DNA of 64,000 bases from Urmitella timonensis (GCA_900120415.1 FQLW01000006.1:1-64000), one strand, 5' to 3'. Shown: positions 44,721-54,159, counted from the first letter of the stretch. The notes: generated from the sequence alone by a model not told the origin. Translations and numbers: made by a program.

Positions 44721-46958
44721 CTATTGGTCTCCTCTCTGATTATCAGCGACCACTGGAGAGCCCCCAGATTGGCTGGATTGCGGTTTTACGTAATCGTCTT
44801 CCTTTTCATCAAAGATTTGAGAAGATTCTGGTTCGTAAAGAGGCAAACGAAGCAGAGTAAAACCGGAAACAAAGTCATAGGGAGCCTTTACCATTTCTCC
44901 AGAATCATTAAACGGCATGAAGGAATCTCCCGGTTGGAACCGGTAAAGCTTTTGTACCCTCTCTTCAGACTCAAAGTCTCGTTCGCAGACCCCGTCATAA
45001 TAACGCTCGATCCTGATATCACCGCCGACAGACAGCACGATTTCTCTTTCATCGCGACGACGCGCCTTTATCCGCTCAAGGATTCGATTCCAGCGAGCAC
45101 GATCTTCATTCAAATGCTCTTTTGCTCGCAGCGAGCCTCTTAATAGTTCTCGTCCTCGTCTATAGGTAACATATCTAGAAAGATACGCAGAAAAAGCTTT
45201 CGCTCCGTTTTGGACATCTATTGCGCTTTGATGCAGAAAATCATTCAGCTGACCAATCTTATTACGCAGGGTGAGCCACATTCCTATTAAAGCTACTAGC
45301 CCCGATAAGGATAAAACCAAAATAACAACTAAGGTCATCACGATACCGCCCCTAAGGCTGGCGCTTCCTTTGGTAGCAGCTGCTATTAAGTAAGGGACAA
45401 AAGATATTACCCAAACAGACAGGGCAACTACCCAGGCGATCAGAGCCGTCGGCATGGTCATCCGTTCGCGAATCTCATGGATAACATTGAGTTCATGCTT
45501 ACGTAGCTCTTTTTTTAAGGCTTTTTTGTCAAGAACATTAGTGGTAGCTGGCAGTAAAAGCGGCTTAACCTGCTCGTTCAAACTCTCTTCAATATCTGCA
45601 CGGGTAATGTCATCTAAGATCAAGGTCGAAGTGGGGATAGCAGTGGCGACTTGTCGAGCTTGCGAAGTGCTGTAGGCAAGCAGTTGTGCCGGCTTACGAG
45701 AAAAACGCCTAACCTTTGCCGCAAGCTGGGAAAAATCTTGTTTCCATCGGATATATTCAGAAACTGGACGATCGGTAAACAGACCATATCCAGCCCTACT
45801 AACACTTAGCTGTTCTTTATCTACCCGCTCGAAATCTACGTCAATCTTTTGTCTAGCCAGTATCTCATCCATATCCGCCTTGGAATCAGGCAAAGGTCGT
45901 TTAATAAGGCGCTCTAACACTTTCTCTGCCGCCCGAAGCTTAGACATATGGGCATTAAGCATCTCGGAGAGATCTTGAGAACTAATCGAAACCCCAATGC
46001 GGTAGAGACGATCGGCTTGGAAAGTGCTAGGCGGAACTTGATTTACCGCTAAAGAAAGAACGGATAGCCAAAATCTCAACTCGTCCTGTTCATATCCAGA
46101 GTTCTTTTCCTCTAGCATTTCGTAAACCGCAAATCGAGTCATAGTAGGGTAATCATTGCGTTCAACGAAACGTGAGGCGTCTCGCTCTTCATACTGTTTC
46201 CAAACTAGACCTAATTCAACATTTTCTTCCGGAGTAATCGGAGCTCGAGTCGCGATAAAATATACTTCCGCCGGGCGCAACTCTTCCATATGGTAAACCC
46301 GAGAAATGTCTTTATGCCGTTTTACTTCACCAGAATCATAGTTTTGTCTTTTATAGATACGGGATACTTCACTGTGACGCGCCCCTATCCAGGATATGGC
46401 CTGTTTGAACAGATACTCGTTTCGCTGAGAGGCAGTGAGCGCTTCTAGACGTTCTTGATCTTGAGCGGTCAGCACCCCGGCTTCCAAAAAATCATTAATC
46501 GCCTGATCAATGGTCTTTTCAACCCGTTTATTAGTTTCGGCATCACAATAGGTTATTACCGGGATAAATCCCTTAGCACTTAAAGAAGGGTAACCCAATA
46601 AAACGTGAGAAAGACGAACTAATGCATGGTTAGAGTGCTTTAGGTTTAGCTCAACCTGGGTATTATCTAGAAAGTCAAAAGGATTCTCTCTATTTCGATT
46701 CTCCGGTAAATCATAGCGAGCTTTTCTCACTTGAGATTTTGTGTTTCGAGGATGATCTACTACCACTGCTCGCCAAGCAGTTTTTCCTTTAATAATCGCT
46801 GGCAAATCCGGTAGAACTTCCCGCAGCGTGCGAGCATTAGGAGACTGATTCCAAGAACAAAAGGCAATATCACCCATTTCCTCATAAGGTGAAAAATAGA
46901 TTCTTGAATTATCAAAAATCGATTTAGCTGCCTCGGATAGGATAATAACGGTAAACAC
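44721..46958 (-). CDS. Uncharacterised 745-residue membrane protein
   Basis: I do not recognise a named family. The first 490 residues are soluble, mixed alpha/beta, then helical and charged. Two membrane spans lie at about 500-565 (TALIAWVVALSVWVISFVPYLI and IVMTLVVILVLSLSGLVALIG). A basic coiled region (about 570-650) and an acidic, Ser-rich tail follow. The two-span hairpin suggests both ends face the same side. It is four bases from the next gene and follows the split gene after a structured 124-base gap. It could be the membrane anchor or scaffold of the operon's complex. Confidence 0.5.
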   Translation of the reverse strand: MFTVIILSEAAKSIFDNSRIYFSPYEEMGDIAFCSWNQSPNARTLREVLPDLPAIIKGKTAWRAVVVDHPRNTKSQVRKARYDLPENRNRENPFDFLDNTQVELNLKHSNHALVRLSHVLLGYPSLSAKGFIPVITYCDAETNKRVEKTIDQAINDFLEAGVLTAQDQERLEALTASQRNEYLFKQAISWIGARHSEVSRIYKRQNYDSGEVKRHKDISRVYHMEELRPAEVYFIATRAPITPEENVELGLVWKQYEERDASRFVERNDYPTMTRFAVYEMLEEKNSGYEQDELRFWLSVLSLAVNQVPPSTFQADRLYRIGVSISSQDLSEMLNAHMSKLRAAEKVLERLIKRPLPDSKADMDEILARQKIDVDFERVDKEQLSVSRAGYGLFTDRPVSEYIRWKQDFSQLAAKVRRFSRKPAQLLAYSTSQARQVATAIPTSTLILDDITRADIEESLNEQVKPLLLPATTNVLDKKALKKELRKHELNVIHEIRERMTMPTALIAWVVALSVWVISFVPYLIAAATKGSASLRGGIVMTLVVILVLSLSGLVALIGMWLTLRNKIGQLNDFLHQSAIDVQNGAKAFSAYLSRYVTYRRGRELLRGSLRAKEHLNEDRARWNRILERIKARRRDEREIVLSVGGDIRIERYYDGVCERDFESEERVQKLYRFQPGDSFMPFNDSGEMVKAPYDFVSGFTLLRLPLYEPESSQIFDEKEDDYVKPQSSQSGGSPVVADNQRGDQ

Positions 46959-46981
46959 TGGCTAATCCTCACTTGTATTGT

Positions 46982-47054
46982 GTGCTAGTCACCGTAAGCA
47001 GGGCAGGTTGTTTCTAACCGAGTAAACCCAGGGTTACGCTACGGTGACCAGCAC
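46982..47054. other. Long imperfect inverted repeat with internal hairpins
   Basis: GTGCTAGTCACCGTA (46982-46996) pairs with TACGGTGACCAGCAC (47040-47054) with one mismatch. The interior holds GGTT-GTTTCT-AACC (47006-47019) and GTAAACCC/GGGTTAC (47022-47037), so a three-way junction can form. It lies between the split gene and the 745-residue gene. It has no U-run, so it may be a processing site, attenuator or small structured RNA. Confidence 0.5.
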
Positions 47055-47082
47055 CATCAAAACACTCTTACACTTGCGGGCA

Positions 47083-48557
47083 TTAGCCAAGTTTCCTGCT
47101 TATATACATAGCTGCTTTCTCAACTTCCGCGTATTCGCCCTTGTCAGCAAGATTTAGCACCGGCAGTAGCACCGTGTTCAGTTTGTTCGCAAATGAGCTA
47201 CCAGATACCGCCAGGTATCCATCTATATTCTGAGCGAACATTTCCAGCTGCTGACAGAGAACTTCACTAACATTTCGGTGAGATTCTTCTTCAGAACTGA
47301 GCAAGACAATCCGGTCTTTAACATAGGTAACTAGATTGTCGGACAAAGTATAGGCAAGCTCGTCAATATACTCTTCAGTAGGTGTCGATAACGACACATA
47401 AGCAACCACATCAAAGATAGAGGCTTTCCCAGAGGGGAATTCCTCGGGATAGGTCGAGAATAGCTGCTGGAGGTTGATTCCCTCTTTAAGGGATTCCCCT
47501 AAGTAAGTTCTCTCAAAAGTAACCTGTTGTTCCTGTTGAGAACGCCGCTCACGCCTACCTACAACATAGGAAATTATCTGTTTAACCGCCACTGGGCTAT
47601 TGGTTAAAGCATCCAATACCTCATAGAACTTATCGCAAGGAGTACCATTTGAGACAATAAAATCTTCCGGCAATCCGCCATCGTCAGGTTTATAGCGATA
47701 TATCCGATTAGTTCCGTTAATGGCATGACTCCATTGAATTCTGCCAAACACTAACCCAAGTAAGAGCGAGATATGAATTTCTCTAAGTTGCTTCGCCTGA
47801 TTCTTTTCATCTAAATCAGGTAGTTCAGATATCGAATGCCAACGCCGATCAATATGCGGGGTAATTACTTTCGTCTCCCCTACGGTCGGTTTAATCTCCG
47901 AGATTAGATTATAGTAAGCGGAAAAATACTCTCCCGCGGTACGATGACTTGTGATGTCATTTAGCGGCGGGGCAAACTTCGACAAATCACAGGCACGAAT
48001 CCCATAGATTGCGTTGTAAAACAGGATTTCTTGCGGACTAATATCTCCGTCGGTTTCCCCGCCATAGTCACCTAAGATTTCCCGCACCAGCGATTCGCGT
48101 TTCGGATCATTTTCCCCCTCTAAGACTTTGTTATAGGCACAAGCCTCAATCGGATGCCGTTCTTCTCCCAGGGGCTGCTCAATGAAAGGAGAAGCTAAAC
48201 GTTTAACTTTATTGATTTCTTCAATCACGTAGTGTCGAACATTTTCCGCTTCGTAACTGCGGGTTTCCACTCGATATTCGCGTTCAAGTGCCTCTATTAC
48301 ATCAAGTTTAATAATCTCGCTATGATTCTTCATTACTTGATCGGAGAAATACCCTAGCATCACATTGTTATATAAATCTTTAAAGTAGTTTTCGTCCTTG
48401 TCATCGGTTAGCATCGCATAGCGTCGCACCGAGTTATAGATATTTAGGGACAGCTCTGAATCTATCGAATTAACTCCTCCCATATAGGGAGTGTTGTTAA
48501 TAATACTGCGCAAGCAATTAGAACTGGCGTAGACGTATCGGGTGGTCGAGCCTGTAA
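47083..48557 (-). pseudogene. 3' fragment of a large gene split by the mobile element
   Basis: The frame is open from the element junction and runs to a stop at 47083, giving about 490 residues. An internal TTG at 48513 could act as a start but has no convincing ribosome site. Upstream of the junction the frame meets a TGA that belongs to the element. Joined to the fragment at 63083-64000 at a shared TAC, the frame continues as HYFSEICTGSTTRYVYASSN without a break. The fragment is largely helical and polar. The combined protein (at least 795 residues) has features that remind me of bacterial tubulin-like (Tubulin_2) proteins, such as HPVSCRYFLYQV, but the family call is weak. It was the promoter-proximal known gene of the operon, so its loss may silence or alter the system in this strain. 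Confidence 0.6.
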
Positions 48558-48575
48558 CAACTTGTCAAGGACTTT

Positions 48576-48761
48576 CTAATCATTTTTATGAGGTTTTTTA
48601 TCTTTTTCTCGCTCCATTTCTCTAAGCATTATCCTTTTCAATTTATCTTGCATGGTTTCAGTCGCATTTTCATTAAAATGGACTACAACCTCGTAAGTTG
48701 CCTTTCCAATCTTCTTTATAGTCTTTGTTCCTGTATTATGTTCATTTCTGTTTTCGTGCAT
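48576..48761 (-). CDS. tnpW: TnpW-like transposon-encoded protein
   Basis: This 61-residue protein has the TnpW pattern KKIGKATYEVVVHFNENATE followed by a basic helix (DKLKRIMLREME). TnpW proteins accompany large serine recombinases in Tn4451-type elements; their precise role is unclear. A strong AGGAGGAAAATAAT ribosome site precedes it. It is the last gene before the element's left end. Confidence 0.7.
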   Translation of the reverse strand: MHENRNEHNTGTKTIKKIGKATYEVVVHFNENATETMQDKLKRIMLREMEREKDKKPHKND

Positions 48762-48871
48762 ATTATTTTCCTCCTATTAGTTGCAATCAAAAAAAGACGA
48801 TAGAGTTTTATTTCTACCGCCTTTCACAAGTCTTATAGCTATTCATTGAATAACGCTTTACCATTTACATA

Positions 48872-49879
48872 TTAAATTTTCAAATCCTTATTGTTCAGCA
48901 TTCCGCCAAACATCATATGATACATATCCTTGGAAGATTCCTCTATCTTTGTAATACTTGATATTTTATTTCCTGCATCTTTTGATGAAGCTCCGCAAAG
49001 ATAAAAGGCGTCACTGTCTGTTCCATAGTCAATGGCAATATATCTATCGTGATACTTTTTACCTGCAATTTTCATCTTCAGATTGATATTAGGGTAATCT
49101 TTTCTAAAATCGTTTAGGATATTTTTTGTCAGCATATCCTTGTTTTTAACATTATCGCTAAAAACTATTATTTCTACACTATCTTTTACAGTTCTAAGAA
49201 GTTCTAATGTTTTTAGACCGATATAGTTATCTATGACATAAATACTTTTCTTTGCAGATTTATATATCTTAGTATAGGCAAGGTCAGCTTCTATCTTATC
49301 TCCATTCATCAAAAGAAAATGCTTGTATGTGTCCGGATCTATAAAATTATCCATAACCTTTTTCAAATCTTCTTTTGTAGCCATCTGCGACTTTATTTCA
49401 GCTATATCCTTTGTGTTTTGATTTGTCTGTACTGCTATTTGAACTAATTCTTTTGAACCAATAAAATCTTGGTTTTCTATGATAAAATCTTTCATTTGCT
49501 TAAATGTTCTAACTAAGGCTCTGCTTTGCTTAACAGCAAGTTCACCTCTTAGTACAGTCATGAGCATATAGATTCCTTGTTCTGTAAAGGCATAAGGATT
49601 GTATTTAATATTACTTCCTCTACCAGTCCCTCTGTTCAAGGTGAAATTTTTGCACCTTGAAAGTTCTACCATTTCTTCGTCCGTTAATTGGAACATGAAG
49701 TCTTCACCTTCAAATTTTTCTGCGTTGTTTTTCACCTGTCTATTAAAGTTTTTAGTTTCATACCCATATATTTCGGCTAAATCTGAATCAAGCATTACTT
49801 TTTGTCCACGAATGAAATATATTTTTTCTTGTATAGTTTTATCATCTACAATAACTATCTCTTTATTTTCATCTGCCAT
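48872..49879 (-). CDS. ORF6N-domain protein with PLD-like C-terminal region
   Basis: A 335-residue protein. The N-terminal ORF6N DNA-binding domain (about 8-110) has IYFIRGQKVMLDSDLAEIYG and YAFTEQGIYML. A coiled linker follows (about 120-180), and then an alpha/beta region with HDRYIAID near the end, as in phospholipase D-like modules often coupled to ORF6N. The ATG at 49879 has GGAGGTG nearby; a GTG/ATG five codons upstream is less likely. Such proteins are common in phages and integrative elements and are presumed regulatory or anti-invader; the function here is unknown. Confidence 0.75.
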   Translation of the reverse strand: MADENKEIVIVDDKTIQEKIYFIRGQKVMLDSDLAEIYGYETKNFNRQVKNNAEKFEGEDFMFQLTDEEMVELSRCKNFTLNRGTGRGSNIKYNPYAFTEQGIYMLMTVLRGELAVKQSRALVRTFKQMKDFIIENQDFIGSKELVQIAVQTNQNTKDIAEIKSQMATKEDLKKVMDNFIDPDTYKHFLLMNGDKIEADLAYTKIYKSAKKSIYVIDNYIGLKTLELLRTVKDSVEIIVFSDNVKNKDMLTKNILNDFRKDYPNINLKMKIAGKKYHDRYIAIDYGTDSDAFYLCGASSKDAGNKISSITKIEESSKDMYHMMFGGMLNNKDLKI

Positions 49880-49952
49880 GAAATGCACCTCCAAAATTAT
49901 CTAAATATCTTTTCCAATCCGCCACGCACTGCGTAGCTTTTTGAAATAAGTC

Positions 49953-50276
49953 TCATATCTTTTTATATTTTTCTACTCCACCTTCAGCTTTTCCGATGTG
50001 TTCTACATTTTTCACAAGTCCCTTATTTACATTTTCATAAAACCATCTGCCAATCAATGCCGGAGGTGTTGCGATTAACTCTCTCAAAACAAATTCTTTG
50101 TCCTTTGGTAAAGAGCTAATTTTGTTTAATAAGGTAGTATATAGGTCAGCATAGCTTGTATTTTCTTGTAAACTACTACACTTACAATATTCAGTAACGC
50201 TTGGGAAACCTCCCTCTATTGCTTTTTTAGTTAAAATTTCAAGTTCTTCATCGGTTACAGTAAATTGAATTCGCAT
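49953..50276 (-). CDS. Small mobilisation-associated protein (possible MobC-like ribbon-helix-helix)
   Basis: This 107-residue protein starts MRIQFTVTDEELEILTKKA, a ribbon-helix-helix-like strand and helix seen in plasmid mobilisation accessory proteins (MobC type). The rest is helical (KDKEFVLRELIATPPALIGRW). AAGGAGAGG precedes the start. It lies downstream of the replisome organiser and relaxase, which fits an auxiliary role at oriT, but the match is only suggestive. Confidence 0.5.
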   Translation of the reverse strand: MRIQFTVTDEELEILTKKAIEGGFPSVTEYCKCSSLQENTSYADLYTTLLNKISSLPKDKEFVLRELIATPPALIGRWFYENVNKGLVKNVEHIGKAEGGVEKYKKI

Positions 50277-50449
50277 TTATATATCCTCTCCTTATAACTG
50301 AGTTTATTACCATATCATTATCATTTTATCATAAATACGATATTTTTTCCATACTGCAATTTTAAGCCCTATTTTACACTTAGCTATAGTCTCATATCTA
50401 TTTTATGATTAACGCTCTAAAAACACCTTTCCACCGTCTTATACGAGGT

Positions 50450-51202
50450 CTACAAGTGTTCCCCCTTGTCATAATCTTCAAAGGTATATACTTTTGATTT
50501 ATGGCTTTCTTTTAATTTACCTTTATCTTGCTCATACCAATGAACTAAGGTCGCATAATGATCTTTATAGTTTCTTCCCGTGCTTTGCATATAGGTTGAC
50601 AGCTTCTCTATCATTTCTTCCCTATGACCTTGCATTTTATCCTTTAACTTCCCATATTCTTCATCGGTTAAGGAAACATTTTTATATTCTCCATAAAGGT
50701 TGGGGGATATTTTTTCTATCTCCCCCTCTTTTTCTAACTCTATATCTATCTCTTTATCTATCTCTATATCTCCGTTGCAGTTTTGTTGCAAAAGGTTGCA
50801 AGGTGTTGCACCAGTGTTGCATTGCAACGCTTTTTGTCCTCTCGATTTTCTTGAACGCCTTGTAGAAGCTGTTTCTGAACCTATAAGACTTGGAATTTCT
50901 GTTAAAAAATACTCGTCATTTTCTGTAATTATCTCCATCAATCCTTGTGCTACAAGATAATTTACTGTAACCATTACATCATCTTCCGTTTCATCAATCG
51001 TTAAGGCAAGCTCTTTGATAAAGTCTGTTTCTACTCCATCATAATACAGCTTCCCACTATCTTTTAAGCTAAGTAAAAGCAATTTAAGATAAATGATTGT
51101 ATAGGTATCTCCTCCTGATATTTTTCTTAGCCTTTTGATTCTCTTATCTGTAAAAAAATCTTCTTTCAATTTTAACCAATAGTATCTTCTGTTGTCTGCC
51201 AT
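50450..51202 (-). CDS. Phage-type replisome organiser (replication initiator-like)
   Basis: The 250-residue protein opens with NRRYYWLKLKEDFFTDKRIK and a winged-helix region typical of the phage replisome organiser N-terminal domain (about 1-120). A basic, low-complexity linker and a DnaD-like C-terminal part follow (YKDHYATLVHWYEQD). It probably starts limited replication of the excised circle. It begins two bases after the relaxase stop. The linker contains repeated EIDIE-like acidic units. Confidence 0.75.
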   Translation of the reverse strand: MADNRRYYWLKLKEDFFTDKRIKRLRKISGGDTYTIIYLKLLLLSLKDSGKLYYDGVETDFIKELALTIDETEDDVMVTVNYLVAQGLMEIITENDEYFLTEIPSLIGSETASTRRSRKSRGQKALQCNTGATPCNLLQQNCNGDIEIDKEIDIELEKEGEIEKISPNLYGEYKNVSLTDEEYGKLKDKMQGHREEMIEKLSTYMQSTGRNYKDHYATLVHWYEQDKGKLKESHKSKVYTFEDYDKGEHL

Positions 51203-51204
51203 TT

Positions 51205-52857
51205 TTATCTTTCCTCCCCTTTATTTTTATAATTTTCTTTAGCCTTTTCTTTTGCTTTTTGTTTGTACTGACCCTTTCTTTCCTCTTGCTCTTGAAATTT
51301 TTTCAGTTGTGCAATTACACTTGGTTTATCTCCCCTCTTAATTGCCTTGTCTATCTCTATGGATAAATCTATTCCATACTCATCATTGACAATCTTTACT
51401 GCATATTTGATATGGTCTATCTGCTTAAATTCATCTTGTACTTTAGCTTTATCTTCCGTTAAACTTTGTATCTCATTTTCAAGACTTGATATTTCTTTTT
51501 GCCAATCACTCGACTTTATGGCTGATGTCCCGGTGATTTTTTCTATGGTCTTTCTTGCTCTTAGATATCTGTCTATTTCTTTTTTATGGGAATTGTAAAA
51601 GCTGTCTTTGAATATGGTTTTGCTCTTGTATTCCTGATAGACCTCTTTGTTTTCTTTGATAGAGTCTATGCAACTTACACATTGATTTAAGTCTTTTATT
51701 CTTTGTGTTTTACTCTGAATATCACCACTTATCTTTTTACTTTGCTTTGCCAGTTCAATGACTTTTTCTTGTAGGTCTGCTATGGTTTGAAGTTTATTAT
51801 CTTTCAAATAGTAGATTGCTTTTACAAATCTCTTTAGGTCTGCATTCCCCTTTTTTATCTGTCCGTAGTAGGATAAATTTTTTGATTTTTCTCCCTGTAT
51901 CTCGTTGTAGATAGAAATATATTCATAGAGGTTAAAGAGTTCCGCTTTATTCTCAAGTTCATCTTTCTTGGTCTGTTTATACTCATCGTATTTTGCTTGC
52001 AGATTTCCAAGTAAAGAGTCTATCCAATAGGTGATTTCTTTTATCTTGTTCTTGATGGCTTTTACTAAGGAATTATGCTGTTTGATTTCTCTGTTGATGT
52101 TTCCTTTGTCGGTTTCTATTCCTTTTTTCTCTAAGGCACTGGCACTTGCTCCTAAATGAATGGTTGGGATTTCTTCTATCCCTTGTCTTTTGTAGGAGCG
52201 ATGATCCACTCTCTTTTCCTGATGATTTTTTTCTAAATACTGATTACAAAGGCTTGCAAAATTCTCTCGCCATTTCTCAGCGTTGCCTTTGTCGTTCCAG
52301 TCCGTCAGCTCTACTTTTCTTGTTTTGTAGTTACCGCTTTTTAATTTTATCTTTTCTCCGTTTTCATCAAGAACATATTCTTTTTTGCTTTTTGCCTGCC
52401 ACTCTCCTTTTTCATTGATTGGTCTAAGGGTAGTCATAATATGAGCATGGATATTGTTATTTTCTTCATCACTTTCATCATGGATTGCAAGGTCTGCTAT
52501 CATTCCTTTTGACACAAAATTTTTTTGTATGAATTCGGTAATGAGTTTTTTATTTTCTTCAAAAGATAATTCTTTCGGTAAGGCGATAATGAAGTTTCTT
52601 GCAAGCTGTGCATTGCTTGCTTTCTCATTTAGTTCAATGCTATTCCATAAAGTAGTTCTATCTTTTAATGCTATGGGGACATTCTCCGGCAAGAAGATTT
52701 CTGAATGTAAAAGTCCTTTTTTATTATGATAGTCATGAACTTCTCCGTCCCATTCATTTTTGATTTTCTCACAAGAGATATATGCTGCACTTGCAACTGC
52801 TGATTTACTCTTACCTCTGCTTATCATAGAAATACTAAAGTGAAATGTTTCTGCCAT
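51205..52857 (-). CDS. MobA/MobL-family relaxase
   Basis: This 550-residue HUH relaxase of the MobQ type nicks at oriT and leads DNA transfer. The N-terminal domain shows the opening FHFSISMISRGKSKSAVASA and the metal-binding HIHAHIMTT, with the family stretch YHNKKGLLHSEIFLP. The C-terminal 300 residues are a long Lys/Glu-rich coiled coil. A candidate oriT lies directly upstream (52990-53077), the usual arrangement. Confidence 0.87.
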   Translation of the reverse strand: MAETFHFSISMISRGKSKSAVASAAYISCEKIKNEWDGEVHDYHNKKGLLHSEIFLPENVPIALKDRTTLWNSIELNEKASNAQLARNFIIALPKELSFEENKKLITEFIQKNFVSKGMIADLAIHDESDEENNNIHAHIMTTLRPINEKGEWQAKSKKEYVLDENGEKIKLKSGNYKTRKVELTDWNDKGNAEKWRENFASLCNQYLEKNHQEKRVDHRSYKRQGIEEIPTIHLGASASALEKKGIETDKGNINREIKQHNSLVKAIKNKIKEITYWIDSLLGNLQAKYDEYKQTKKDELENKAELFNLYEYISIYNEIQGEKSKNLSYYGQIKKGNADLKRFVKAIYYLKDNKLQTIADLQEKVIELAKQSKKISGDIQSKTQRIKDLNQCVSCIDSIKENKEVYQEYKSKTIFKDSFYNSHKKEIDRYLRARKTIEKITGTSAIKSSDWQKEISSLENEIQSLTEDKAKVQDEFKQIDHIKYAVKIVNDEYGIDLSIEIDKAIKRGDKPSVIAQLKKFQEQEERKGQYKQKAKEKAKENYKNKGEER

Positions 52858-52989
52858 CTGTATAAGCTCCTTTCATTTTTTTGTTTGTTTTCAGGTAAAG
52901 GAAAAAGCAGACAGGTTATTTTTTGTATCTTTTCCTATCTGCTTCATCAATACATTTTTATTAAGTTTTGGATTTTCAAAGACTTGCTA

Positions 52990-53077
52990 AAATCCCTTAG
53001 TTTTTCTAAGGGCGCAATTATACACCCTAAAGGGTGCTTTGCGTTCTGCGAAGCTTTTTACCCTTGCAGGGAGCTTC
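52990..53077. other. Candidate origin of transfer (oriT, RSF1010/MobQ type)
   Basis: The minus strand contains TTGCGCCCTTAG (53018-53007), matching the RSF1010-family nick core TGCGCCCTTA. It is flanked by CCCTTAG/CTAAGGG (52994-53012). Two more stems follow: CACCCT/AGGGTG (53023-53036) and GAAGCT...CCCTTGCAGGG...AGCTTC (53050-53077). The cluster lies 130 bases before the relaxase start. Confidence 0.65.
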
Positions 53078-53105
53078 TAAAAAAAACTAAGTTTTTTTAT
53101 TCTGT

Positions 53106-53435
53106 TCACTCAATATCTGTTTCATCTTCCATATCTTTCCCATTTATCATTTCTTCATAGGCTTGTCTGTATTCTTCTGTGTGAGTAGAGATATTTAACA
53201 GTTTTTCTATCTCCTCATTGGTAAATATTAGAGGATTTTTAATGACCCTTTCTACTATCAATCCCCTTTGTATGAGCCTGTGATTTCTTCTTTTTCGTTC
53301 CTTTTCATTTGCCAGTTTTTCTAATTTTTTGCCTTGATTTTGTAATTGTTTCAGCTTTACATCGCACTTTTCTCTTTCTTCCTGAAGTTCAGAAATTTGT
53401 TCCTGTACTTCCTGTAATGTTTTTTCTTTCTTCAT
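53106..53435 (-). CDS. Small coiled-coil protein of mobile elements (DUF3847-like)
   Basis: This 109-residue Lys/Glu-rich protein (MKKEKTLQEVQEQISELQEE) resembles the DUF3847 proteins that commonly lie upstream of MobL relaxases. The ATG at 53435 is chosen for its GGAGG ribosome site; the frame is open to 53501. Function unknown; perhaps a relaxosome accessory. Confidence 0.6.
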   Translation of the reverse strand: MKKEKTLQEVQEQISELQEEREKCDVKLKQLQNQGKKLEKLANEKERKRRNHRLIQRGLIVERVIKNPLIFTNEEIEKLLNISTHTEEYRQAYEEMINGKDMEDETDIE

Positions 53436-53518
53436 TTTTAATTCCTCCGTTTTGGTATCTGCTTGTTTCCATAAAGAAAGGTTAAGCACCTTTTTTGACA
53501 CTTAACCTTTCCAAGTTT

Positions 53519-53935
53519 TTAGATTTTATCTTCTAAAATCTTTCTCAGTTTTTCTAAAATCCTATCCCTCCTCCCACTGATTGCTTGATGTGTAACTTTC
53601 TCTCTTCTGCTGATTGACCTTAGACTTTCTTCTTTGTAGAAGATGGCTTCCATTAGTTCTCGTTCTTCTTTTGTAAGAGTATTTAATGCTCTATGAAGTT
53701 CTTCAATTCGCATTTTTACTTCTACAATTTTTTCTAAGTCTATCTTTTCATCTATGATGTTATCTACAAAGTGTCCATCATGATCCAGTGCCGAAAATGG
53801 TATTACATTATGCTTCCAATCTTTTCTTTGGAGATACTTTTCATGCTCTGTTATCTTCCAATAGGCTTTGTAGACTTCTTCACTTACAGGTACGGCTTTG
53901 CCTTTTACATAAAGGTAATATTCTTTCTTTGCCAC
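53519..53935 (-). CDS. Sigma-70 region 4-like protein of mobile elements
   Basis: This 138-residue protein has an N-terminal element-specific part (KKEYYLYVKGKAVPVSEEVYKAY) and a C-terminal helix-turn-helix of sigma region 4 type (LTKEERELMEAIFYKEESLRSISR, then THQAISGRRDRI). It is common in Firmicutes conjugative and mobilizable elements and is presumed to control transfer or excision genes. Two hairpins with U-runs lie upstream, suggesting attenuation. Confidence 0.75.
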   Translation of the reverse strand: MAKKEYYLYVKGKAVPVSEEVYKAYWKITEHEKYLQRKDWKHNVIPFSALDHDGHFVDNIIDEKIDLEKIVEVKMRIEELHRALNTLTKEERELMEAIFYKEESLRSISRREKVTHQAISGRRDRILEKLRKILEDKI

Positions 53936-53986
53936 TTAGTCATCCTCCTTTTTAAGTTCTCTGTTTTGGTTTTAAGAATAAAAAAG

Positions 53987-54019
53987 GAGGACTTCTACAC
54001 TTTGACGTAAAAAGTCCTC
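53987..54019 (-). terminator. Rho-independent terminator upstream of the sigma-like gene
   Basis: AAGTCCTC (54019-54012) pairs with GAGGACTT (53994-53987) on the minus strand, followed by CCTTTTTTATT. It lies 50 bases before the sigma-like gene start and could attenuate entry into the mobilisation genes. Confidence 0.6.
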
Positions 54020-54051
54020 TCGGCTTAAAAACTAATGTTTTATATAATTTT

Positions 54052-54159
54052 CTATTTTGTTGTTTCTGGTAAAGTATTATTGCTATGTGTAAGCAATTCC
54101 AAGAATAAAAAAGGATAATTATATCGTTCTGTGAAAACCGAAACTATAAGTTTTGACAT
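54052..54159 (-). CDS. Candidate 35-residue leader peptide
   Basis: An ATG at 54159 preceded by GGAGGG opens a 35-codon frame (MSKLIVSVFTERYNYPFLFL...) ending at 54052. Its start region forms the 5' arm of the hairpin at 54113-54167, so its translation would disrupt that terminator. Short leader frames with this arrangement control genes in Tn916-type elements. No homologue is recalled. Confidence 0.4.
   Translation of the reverse strand: MSKLIVSVFTERYNYPFLFLELLTHSNNTLPETTK

Noticed and set aside
48513-48513. TTG at 48513 as a true start of an intact 476-residue gene
   Set aside because: The frame continues upstream to the element junction with host-like codons, and there is no convincing ribosome site, so it is better read as an internal codon of a split gene.
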